64,000 nucleotides of DNA from Edaphochlamys debaryana (taxonomy: Eukaryota; Chlorophyta; Chlorophyceae; Chlamydomonadales): positions 124,001 to 188,000 of the forward strand of contig JAEHOE010000125.1 in assembly GCA_016858145.1 (NCBI GenBank), read 5' to 3'. Below, one piece after another: positions 55,317-64,000 of this stretch (positions within the stretch are counted from its first letter, which is position 1; every line of letters begins with the position of its first letter). The notes beneath the pieces are model-generated. The model was not told the DNA's origin. It made no database searches and saw nothing but the letters and a program-made list of their open reading frames with translations. The position numbers and the translations under genes are program-made.

Positions 55317-57123
55317 CGCGGGAGTGGTTCAGGCCCGCCCTGGACCCTGCGGGCCCCATTGGGCCTGGCCCTCGTCCAGGGTAACACCGGCGCTTAACGC
55401 CAGATGCGGCAGCCACGGGCAGCTGGCGTCCAGCGGAGCCATGGGCCCTGGAAGGCGTTGGGGAGTGCCGGAGCTCGATGAGAAGGCTGGAAGGCGGCAC
55501 CGTTCTTGGGCCCGATGGGCAGGGCCAGGCCCGCCCCAGGACCGCTCAGGACCGTCCAGCGCGGCGGAGTGGAGGAGCGGAGGACGGAGGCGCGCGGGCG
55601 GCAGCGGCGCAGATCAACGAAAGCGCTCCGGGGCGCGCAGGAACGCACAGTCGCCAGCGGAGGGGCAGCGACAGGGGATATGCCCGGGGCGCCAAGGAGC
55701 GAGCAGTTACTGACAGGAGCAGCGATTTGCCAGTGGTGGAGTCGACAGGCGCAATCACCGCTCGCTCGACCATGCGGCTAGCGGCGTCTTCCGTGGCGAC
55801 AACGTACGACATCTTTTATGCATTTGGTCGTGCATGTGGAAGCGGCGGGGCGCACTTGGTGGCAGCGACGGGAGGCTCTGCGCTGTGCCCGGTAGCGGGA
55901 GCGGGCAGCGCTCCCCTGGACGCCAGCGGGCCTTGAGCACGGGGCGGAGGATGCCGCAAGGGGTGGTGCCTCGCAGGGATTCCACATCTCAGCGCCATCA
56001 CAGCATGGCACTGCTGGTCTACCGCCAGCCCCGCTCCGGGCCGTAGCGGGGGGCTCCAGGATAGCAGGGGCCCCGCTTGGCTGGGCTCAATGGCCCGATC
56101 GGAGCCGACGCTGCCGCCGTCAAGGCGGCGTTCCGGGCCCGCGCCAAGGAGACGCACCCCGACCTCCACGCCGCCATGGGCGCGGAGGGCAGGCGGTACC
56201 ACGTGCAGCGTGGCGGCCCATCTTAATACTATTTTGCGCATTTGAACCTTGCGGCCTGCTGCAGGCCTTAGGGGTCGCAGCGGGAGCTGGGGCAGGCTAA
56301 GTCTTGCGCTCGGGGGGTGTTGGCCGGCCTTTTGCCGGGGAGCGCTTCAGCTTGGAAGGTTTGGACTGGACTGGGGGGTGCGTGTTGAAATGAGCAATGC
56401 GCGCGCAGACGCTGATGCTTCTAGCAGGACACCTCCATGCTTTCGTCACTGTAGACTTGAGACTGTCGTGAGGTTCTTAGTTGTGTTGTACGGCAGGATT
56501 CGGAGGCAAGACATTTGTGGTTGTTGTCGAATGGGGCAGCGGGCTGGCGGGGGGCTTACAGCCGAGGCTGGGGCGGAGCCTGGCCGGTGTGCGTGAGGGG
56601 ATGTGGACTACGGTAGCGCATACTGGTAGCGTCTGGCGTCGCAGGGCGGGTCAAGAGCGGGTTGCGTTGAGGGTCTGAGCCAGGCTGAGGGGCAAAGTTG
56701 AATGGGGCTGCGGTTGACCGGGGTTGCGTCTGAGGGTTTGCGGCTGAATTGCTAAACGCCCAGAGATTGAAGGCGTGTGTGGGGAGGAGGCTGGAAGCTG
56801 AAGCCGGGGACGTAGTGCAGTGGAGTCGTGGCATCGCATTTCGTAGGCCGATGCTTATTGCCTTTGAAGCGTAGCCGCCTAGGAACGGGGGACCCTGCTC
56901 GGGTTGAGAGGTTATGGCTGGGCCGGCCGGGGGGCTTGATTGGGTTCGTGCCAAATCTCGATGCAAACCGCAGCAGTGGGTGTCCGCGCGCATAATCGCC
57001 CGGCTCTGCGTCTGGACTCGCCGACCGAACTGCACGACCGAGTTGTGCGCGCCTATTGCGTCACAGCCGAAATTTTGCAGACATTGCACCCTACGCTTGA
57101 GCCCTATCGCGGCCTCGGTGAAC
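55317..57123. other. Intergenic with a J-domain fragment
   Basis: Apart from the J-domain fragment at 56107-56198, no gene is supported. Confidence 0.45.
56107..56198 (+). pseudogene. J-domain fragment copied from the 48762-50726 gene
   Basis: Nearly identical to 50563-50655 in the last exon of the J-protein gene: it encodes DAAAVKAAFRARAKETHPDL and HAAMGAEG, including the HPD triad. Sequence diverges right after and there is no open continuation or start. It is a truncated duplicate, close to BTB gene 2. Confidence 0.85.
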
Positions 57124-59178
57124 ATGATCCTCATGGGTGATATAGACGTCGGCGGAGATCCGTGTGGCATGACAACGCGGCTGCGCCCCGGCCCGTATGG
57201 CGAGCTGCAGCCCGAGACGCTTATCTCTACGCTAGACGGCTCCTTGTATCCTCTCCTTGGAGCCTCCAGCCGTGGCGAATTGAGCCTGGGGCCGGCGCTG
57301 GAGCTCAACGAGAGCGACGCCCGAGGCAACCGCCTTCCCTTCCAGGCGCCCGCGCGCCCCGCGTCCGTCCAAGCTGGTGTTCGTCCGCAGTGCCCTGAGC
57401 GTGTTCTTCCGTTGCGGTCAAGCCGTGTACCGCCTGCAAGGCGACAACACGGTGCAGCTGGTGGCGGGGCACCCCACGGCAAGCGGCTGACAGGACGGCC
57501 TGGGGGCGGACGCGCGCTTCAGCAACCCGTGCTACATGTGTGCTGACGGCACGGCAGGTGAGGAGTTGGAAGGGGCGATGGAGTAAGGGGGAAGTCCCGT
57601 TGGTAGAGGAGGAGAGTAGGGCCGGGGCAGGTGCAACACAGTGAGCGAGCAGGGGCTTTTCGCTTCACAACCTGTCGCTCCTCCAAACCTGCAGGGTCCC
57701 TGTACTGCCGGATCGGCGCCAATGCCAACGTGGCGAACAGTGTCGTACAGCTGGCACTGCCGGCGGCGTGGCAGGCGGGAGCAGGTGGGACCGCTGCTGC
57801 TGGAGCTGCAGCCGGGGTGGGAGCAGGCGAGCAGCGCGTGCGGGTCACAACGCTTCCCTTCCGTGCCGCGAGCGGCATCGGGGGCAGCATGGCCCACGTG
57901 CCCTGGGGCGGGCCCGGCGGCTCCCTTGTCCTCGCCACCTCCGCCGCCCTCTACCACCAGCCTCTGGTAGCGCAGGCAGCGGGCGAGGGGGGCGCCGCGG
58001 CCGGGGCTGCCCCGCCGGTACTGCTGGCGGGGCGGGAGGGCGCGCAGAGCCGTGTGGACGGCCTTGGCGGGGCGGCGAGGTTCCAATGCATCTGTGGGCT
58101 CGCAGTCGACATGGAGGGGAATGTTCTGGTCGCAGACAGCCCGGCGGACACGACCGTCCGCCGGGTGCCGCCCGATGGCACGGTCACTACGCTGGGTGAG
58201 CCTGGGGTGATGGGCCGGGCAGCTGCGATGCGTCGGGGATCATGGCCACTCCTCGCCTGGAGGGGTGGGGGTTATTGCGTTGAGCTTGGGAACATCCGTG
58301 GTGCCTGCGCAAGGCCCTATTTCTATTCCTATTCCTATGCCTACATAAGACCCTACCCCTTCTCTTTATCGTTCAAGGAGGCTGCGTTTGACATCCTGAG
58401 CTAACCGTCATGCCCGTGGCCATTATGTGCTGGATATGCAGCTTCCCTGGATGGTGGTTACGTCCACCCCTCCATCCTTCCCAACGGCTACCTGGCGCTC
58501 TGCAGCTACGATGAGCCCTCCCTGCTGGTGCTGGACCTGGGCCTCGAGCCGCCGCCGCTGCTGCCACCCGCCCCGCCCGCCCCCGCCGGCCCGCCGCGCC
58601 GCACGCTGCACGCCGACATGGGCGCGCTGCTGGACGCCCAGCCGGACGGCACCGCGGACCTCACCCTCGTGGTGGGCAAGCGCCGCTTCCTCGTGCACCG
58701 GGCCATCCTGACTGCCCGCTGCGACTACTTCCGATCGCAGCTGGGGGGCGGCTTCGCGGATGGGGCGGCGGCGGAGCTGAGCCTGCCGGATGCCGACGCC
58801 GCTCCCTTCGAGCTGCTCCTGCGCTTTGTCTACACCGGCGCCGAGGACATCCCGACCGCCCTGGCCCCTGCCGTGGCCGAGCTGGCGGACCGCCTGCTGC
58901 TTCCGGAGCTGTGCTCGGACGCTCAGGCGGCGGTGCTGGCGGGCGTTTCGGCGGAAACGGTGGTTGGCTCCCTGCTGTGGGCGGAGCGCCTGGGCAGCTC
59001 CTTCTCGGGTCTGCCGTCCTCGCTCAAGGCGTGGTACCTGGAGCACCACGAGGAGGTGCACACGGCGGCGCCGGCAGCCCTGGAGCGCCTGGCGGCGGGG
59101 AGCCCCAGGCTCGTGGCCGAGCTGCTTGTGGGCGCGTTCAGTGCACCCCGCCCCGCGAGGCGGCAGCGCACCGCTTAG
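57124..59178 (+). CDS. BTB/POZ protein with NHL repeats (gene 2; carries lesions)
   Basis: Model: 57124-57557 (with lesions), 57695-58195, 58442-59178. The start MILMGDIDVGGDPCGM leads to LISTLDGSLYPLLGASSRGE. Propeller/NHL elements are VFFRCGQAVYRLQGDNTVQL, DGLGADARFSNPCYMCADGT, then DGLGGAARFQCICGLAVDME and NVLVADSPADTTVRRVPPDG, typical NHL blades. The BTB domain reads DLTLVVGKRRFLVHRAILTA, RCDYFRSQLGGGF and LLLRFVYTGAEDIP, followed by a BACK-like helical tail. Lesions: a one-base frame change near 57372 (entering KLVFVRSALSVFFRCG) and an in-frame TGA at 57488-57490 in the HPTASG-to-QDGLGAD stretch. The BTB part is fully open. Either a recent pseudogene, assembly errors, or a shorter transcript starting later. 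Paralogue of gene 1. Confidence 0.7.
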
Positions 59179-60703
59179 GGGCGGCAGGGGTCCAGGGCTA
59201 CGGTACGGCGAGGGAGGGCAACGGGTGGACGAGCACTCCGTCGCGTACGGCAGGGATCACGCGCTGCCCTCTGGAGCCTGGCAGGACTGAGGACTAACAC
59301 GGTGGATCGCACGGCCCTGGATGGATGGATGGATGGGTTGATGCCTGTGGGGGAGGGCGTGGGCTCAGGTTAGGTAGTAGCAGTGCTTGATGACATGTGC
59401 TCCACGTGTCGGTCTTGAGCCGGTCTTGAGCCGAGTATGGTTGAGAATTACGTACGCTTGTCAAGGCTGGGCGTCGGCGGGCGATGTTGAACGGAGAAGC
59501 TGCTGAGCGCGGCTATGTACGCGTTCTAGGGTTACAGACTTGTTGTTGCTGGCATTGCTGTTGCTGGGCTGATCCGGTATCCGCCAGCAGGCTAGCGAGT
59601 TTTAATGGAGTCGGGCACGGATGGCGCCTAGTGAGAGCGTGGGCAGTGCGAGCAGGCCGGCTGCCGTACGCTGGTTGATGTGCCTGAAGGGTGGGGGGCT
59701 TGGATACACGTTTGGCGGACGGCCTGCTCTAGCCGGGCGGGTGGGTGGACCGGTTGAGACGGGCTTGCTGTCATGAGGTCGCGCAGTAACCTCGTTTTGG
59801 CTTTGGGGCCTCAGCCCTGAGCGGCTTCCGGGGGCGGCTCCTGCCGGGTGATCCAGTTGTGTGGTGACCCTAATTTTATAGTTGCTAGCCCGATAAAGCG
59901 GAAAGAGCAAAATACAGGCTGCGCGTAGATGGCGGGTGCTGCTGATCCAGTTGTGTGGCGGACGGCCTGGGTGGGTGGGTGGATGGAGTTGTAACTTTCC
60001 GTGGGACTTTGTCTCCGAGCATCCGCATACTGTGGAGGAGTTGAGCCCTGGGGTACGGGACTCCTTGTGGGAGCTGAGAGTGAAGGGCAAGGAGCAGGGC
60101 TTGGGCTGTGCAGGGGCTGTGGGGCAGGAAGGCCCTTGCCTTTGCTGCAGTACTCTGTGCTTACCGCGGCTGGCTCAGGTGCGCTCACTGTCACAACACA
60201 AGGACTCTACCTGTCATCATCCCCCGGCTTTACTGCCGCTCTGCCCTTGTCTGGAACAACAGTACACATGAGATACGCCCCTTGACACCCGTTCGCTCGT
60301 CAACTTGCTTACCCAACCATTGCCCTCATGCGCCCCAACGGTGGAGTTCCCCTAACTGCACTCAGAGCGCCCGGCGGATGGACGCCTCATTCCTGCAGCC
60401 GCTACCTCGCTCCACATGCTCCACAGGCCCCCCCTCACCGCTCGCCCAACACGCCAGACGTGCGTCAGACGTACTACCCACTTCGACAGTGCTATCGATC
60501 TATCCGCTATGGCTTTGCTTGACACGCGATCCTTGCGCCAGGCTGGCCAGGCCAGCCGACCCTGGGCCCCACACCCGCCCGTGCACAACCCCGCCGGTCG
60601 GGGCAGCAGCCGCCATTTCGGCACAGCCCGGGTCTTTCCACTTTCTTGGGCTTCCCACTATTGTTACTTGGGGTTGGCACACCCCCGGCCGCGACCTGAC
60701 ACC
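59179..60703. other. Intergenic
   Basis: No supportable gene. Contains a GGAT tandem at 59320-59336 and a repeated TGATCCAGTTGTGTGG at 59849-59864 and 59943-59958. Also has GGCGGACGGCCTG at 59715 and 59958. TGTAA at 59990-59994 may end BTB gene 2. Confidence 0.4.
59990..59994 (+). terminator. Putative polyadenylation signal TGTAA
   Basis: About 810 bases past the BTB gene 2 stop. Confidence 0.35.
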
Positions 60704-62946
60704 TCACGTCGACGACCCATGCTCCATGTTCCCGGCCCCGGCAGCCGCAAGGCCACCCGCCGGGGCTCCGACTTCGCCCCAAGCCCAGGTCGCGCCTTCC
60801 TCTGTCAAAGCTGCCGTACGTGCTCGGTGGCAGGTCCCCACGTGACCATATGCCCACGTGGCCTGACACGTGCGCTTGCCGCCCCCGCCGGAGGACGCCG
60901 GCCCCCCGTCAAGGCTCATGCCACTCGAGCCCTCGACAGAAGCCCCGGGCCCCACACGTGGAGGCGCCGACAGCTTCTCAGCAGATAGCGGCTGGGGCAT
61001 GGGGACCGGGCTCAAGCGGCCGTCGTCAGGCTGACGCCCCGAGCCGCCGGCGGTTGCCGCTGTCATTGGCGCCGGCGGGGGTGGCGGCCGCGGGCCCTCA
61101 GCGGGCGGCGGCGCTTGCGAGCTGGTCTGTGGAGCCACCGTCAGCGGCGCTGCCAGCAGCAGCGGAGACGCAGCGGTGGGTGGTGGTGGCGGCGGGAAGC
61201 CCGCTGCCTGCGGGAGCAGTGCCGTGCGCCAGGCCGTGATGGACCGTGGCGTCGGCGGAAGGCCTGCGGCCGGCGGCAGCGGCGCCTTGCGTACGGCCTG
61301 CAAGAACTCCGGCTGCTGTGGCGGCGGCGGTGCCAGCGGCGGAGCGGCGGATGGAGCCATGCCGCGTCGGCGTCGGCCGCTGGCCAGGGCTCCAGATCCA
61401 GCGGCGCCGCTGCCGCCAGCCTCTGGGGTAGCGGCGGCGTGGGCCTGGGCGGCGGCGAGGCAACCTCGGCTGCGCCGACGTGCTCAAAGTTGTCTCCACA
61501 CGACACGAGCCACTCGAGCTCAGATGCCGTGGGGCTGCGGAAGCCGCTGCCGCTGCCCCCACTACCGCTGCGACCGCTGCCGCTATCCCCACTCGCATTG
61601 CTCGCACGGAACATCGCGGCACCCGGGGCTGCCCCACCGGCCGTGAGAGGCGGCCTTGCGTCACCGGCGGAGGTCTCTGCGTCGATGAAGCTGCTGCGGC
61701 CGACGCCGTGCCGCGGAGTGTCGGCCGCCGTGTTGGGAGCGCCGCTGGGCGGCGGCAGGGGCCCCGAGGCCCAGGCCTCCGACCCCGTCCCGGGCTGCTC
61801 CTCATCAGCCCATACAGCACCCGAGCTGCTCAGGCGTTCAGCCAAAGCCTCGGTGGATGCGCCCAGGTCAGGGTGCCTGGGGTGCCAAGAGCTAACCCAA
61901 GGCAGCCGTTGCGCGCCCTCCGCGCTCACGGCTGGCGGGGGTACGACGGGGCCGGCTCCGCACCCGTGCTGGGAGCACATGTCGGAGGAAGCTGAACCGT
62001 CGTCGCGAAGCGTCAACGCAGCCTGGCAGGAATCCGAACCGTCGGCGGGCTGCAGTGGTGCCCGCTGGTGCAGGGGTGCGGCGGCGGGGGCTGCAAGGTC
62101 GCCGCCGCTCCCTCTGCCGTCGCTGGCGGTGATAGGGGCCCGAGGGCTGGTCCCCTCAGCACGGGCTGCCAGCCCCGCCGGTGCGCTGCGGGGCGGCAAG
62201 GCACGCCTTGACCGTACCACATCTGGTTTTCGAACGTCCGGGCTGACGTCACCGGAGGTGCCGTACGCATTGCAGAGGGCGTCGTACCACAGGAGGGGGT
62301 CGTGCTGCGCCTGCTGCTGGAACGTGTGCTGCGCCTGCTGGGGCCAACGGTCCGCCAGGCCGGCCTCTGCAGCCCACACTTCCTTGTTGTGTGGCAGTGG
62401 TGCAACGGTCGCCGCGACAACCGGTGTGTGCCATGCCCTGCTGGGCCGTGACGGCGCCGCTCCGCCTCCCGCGGGCCACGCTGGCTGCTGCGCCGCTGCA
62501 CCAGCTGCGGGTTGGCCGCCCGTGGGGCTGAGGGCCGCAGCCTGGGTCCTGAGTAGGAGGCCATTGGGTGCGGTGCCGCCGCCTGCTGGGGCGGTACAGG
62601 CGCCGCTCCTGGGGTGCGCTGGCGGGACAGCGGCAGCAGCGGGGACCCCCGAGCCCACGCTTGATGACGCGGGGCAGCCGGCGGCGGCGGCAGTACCGTG
62701 AGCGATGCCATTCATGATCGCGGGGGCTGCTGTGTGTGTACTGGTGAAAAGAGGAGTGGATACCGGCGGCTTCGGGAGGTACCCGTCGTCGGGAGCACAC
62801 GCTGAGGCGAGGAAGGTGGAAGCAGCGAGCCCTGGCGAAGTGGGCAGCTGGGATGGAGCTCGGCACGGCACAGCACCTTCGTGCCCGTTGCTGGTCGTGC
62901 TGGGACCTTGGAGCCGCATGGGCGCGGTAGAGGGCAACGCGTCCAT
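60704..62946 (-). CDS. Large low-complexity protein of unknown function (frame switch near 61360)
   Basis: The reading frame from ATG at 62946 (MDALPSTAPMRLQGP) runs to about 61365 and then continues sensibly only in another frame, from 61360 to 60704 (APPPPQQPEFLQAVRKAPLP onward). The protein is Ala/Pro/Ser/Gly-rich. The most complex segments are HNKEVWAAEAGLADRWPQQA with HDPLLWYDALCNAYG, and TASELEWLVSCGDNFEHVG. The C-terminal part has poly-Pro runs (GFPPPPPPTAAS). No domain was recognised; such composition is common in algal transcription co-factors and RNA-binding scaffolds. The frame switch needs a one-base indel or an unseen intron. The GTG at 63069 that would extend the frame is not a credible start. 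Confidence 0.5.
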
Positions 62947-63069
62947 GGCTCTCTCATGAGGGCTTGCCCCAAGGGAGAGCGCGACGGCCGAGGGCAGGGT
63001 GGCCGGACCACCTGGCTGGTGCTGGCTGGGGCATCGAAATGCTGTGCCAGGATCCCCGCACACGGCCAC

Positions 63070-63802
63070 GTCGTTGTCTTCAGTAGGCTTCGTGTGTGCA
63101 GAGGGGTTTGTTGGATAGCGCGACCTGCAGCGTTGAGCGAAGGGCGGGAGACCCGGGCTAAGGCACTGGTCCGGCGCCCGCGCCCGCGCAAATGGACTGT
63201 AGTCTACGAGGGTCTACGGGTCCCCGGCCGCGTTGACCAGGGCCCTGCCATGGAAAGCGTCATCGCAGCCATTTGATGCGCACACTTCTGCAATAGCTCG
63301 AGCCGCTGGCCGCGTGCGACGCTTTGCGGCGTGACCATCCTTACCTCGTGTTTTCGTGCAAGGCGGCCATGCTCCCGCCGGTACTCATGCTCGACCCAGG
63401 ACAGAGGGAGCCATCATTTCATAGAGGCGGCGGGGCGTCGCCGTCGCTCCGGGGCGGGGTTTCGCGTCTCGCCATCCTCGCAGCATCGCTCCGTCCCCCA
63501 CATCATACCCGACAGAAACGGCTAGAGAACAGTGGTGTTGAATATGCAGTAGTGTCAGCATACCCCCGCAATTCATCGCTGAAACTTCTGGTTTCGCGAC
63601 GCGTTGTCAGCCTTTGCGGCTGGCGTATTGCAGTGTACGCTGCGCACATGCGTAAAACTTTGCTGTGTACTTCTCGAGCGGTGTATGTCCAAGGGTCATG
63701 GTACAGTGGCCGAAAGCAGCACGGGCACTCCGTCACTCCGTCACCTGCCCGTCACTCCGTCACCCGCCCTCCCCACCTGCCCCTACCCCAGGCGCCCCGA
63801 TT
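63070..63802. other. Intergenic / upstream of the right-edge gene
   Basis: No supportable gene. A short GTCACTCCGTCAC repeat lies at 63727-63767, just before the last gene. Confidence 0.4.
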
Positions 63803-64000
63803 ATGGCCGACACCCGCCCTGACTTCGAAGCGGAGCTCGCCAGGCAGCTGGTGGCCAGGATCAAGGCGGTGACCGACACCATCACCGACTCCGACCCCGT
63901 CCCCGAGTTTGCCGACTTCCCCCTGGCCAAGTACGGTCACGACGCCCTCGTGGAGTATTGGTCGAGCCTGACTGACGAGCAGGCATTCGCCCGCCGCAGT
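63803..64000 (+). CDS. Unknown protein, first visible exon (runs off right edge)
   Basis: Open from ATG at 63803 to the window end (66 codons). It starts MADTRPDFEAELARQLVARI and continues with DTITDSDPVPEFADFPLAKY and YWSSLTDEQAFARRS. The sequence is well-balanced, amphipathic-helical and not low complexity, so it is probably coding. A CCCCAG at 63787-63792 could be an acceptor, making this an internal exon with an upstream start. No family was recognised. Confidence 0.6.
   Translation, partial: MADTRPDFEAELARQLVARIKAVTDTITDSDPVPEFADFPLAKYGHDALVEYWSSLTDEQAFARRS

Noticed and set aside
57488..57490. TGA as a selenocysteine codon
   Set aside because: The position is in a propeller loop with no Cys in comparable blades and no selenocysteine insertion element was recognised; a nearby frame shift makes damage more likely.

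Overview
The window is nuclear DNA of a green alga, most probably Chlamydomonadales/volvocine. The evidence is very high GC, dense short introns with GTGAGT/GTGCGT donors and CAG acceptors, TGTAA polyadenylation signals, Ala/Gly/Pro-rich low-complexity inserts in most proteins, and families expanded in this group (C-terminal MYND-finger proteins, BTB proteins with an NHL-type propeller). No virus, plasmid, CRISPR, rRNA or tRNA signal was seen. All gene models were spliced by hand from exon frames, phases and splice motifs.

Layout. 0-3 kb: the 5' exon of an unknown gene running off the left edge, then a two-exon organelle-type protein with a weak mTERF-like tail (both minus). 3-5.4 kb: a complete seven-exon peptidyl-tRNA hydrolase. 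6.2-10.9 kb: a damaged MYND-finger gene with an intronic minisatellite. 12.5-15.5 kb: a low-complexity coiled-coil protein. 16.8-18.6 kb: an unknown single-pass membrane or secreted protein (minus). 19.6-20.8 kb: a small secreted Cys-containing protein. 22.3-26.2 kb: an 11-exon multi-pass membrane protein (minus), divergent from a complete six-exon sulfiredoxin (26.4-27.9 kb).

29.5-43.7 kb is one 32-exon minus-strand gene for TRAPPC11, a subunit of the TRAPP vesicle-tethering complex. Every exon phase closes, giving a 1,579-aa product. 44.3-48.0 kb: a BTB/NHL protein. 48.8-50.7 kb: a protein with a C-terminal J domain. 52.1-55.3 kb: a nine-exon protein with three cyclic-nucleotide-binding-type domains and a myristoylation-type N terminus. 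56.1 kb: a copied fragment of the J domain. 57.1-59.2 kb: a second, damaged BTB/NHL gene. 60.7-62.9 kb: a low-complexity protein (minus). 63.8 kb to the end: the start of another gene.

The most striking observation is in TRAPPC11. At five or more exons, the last bases of the exon together with its 5' splice site have been copied into the following intron. Copy number runs from one extra copy to 33 extra copies, the latter forming a 1.2-kb, ~35-bp minisatellite. This offers the spliceosome arrays of near-identical donor sites. A second theme is that the BTB1-J gene order near 44-51 kb is echoed by J-fragment-BTB2 near 56-59 kb, suggesting a decayed segmental duplication. Several genes carry single-base frame breaks, some in homopolymers, so assembly indels must be separated from real pseudogenisation.
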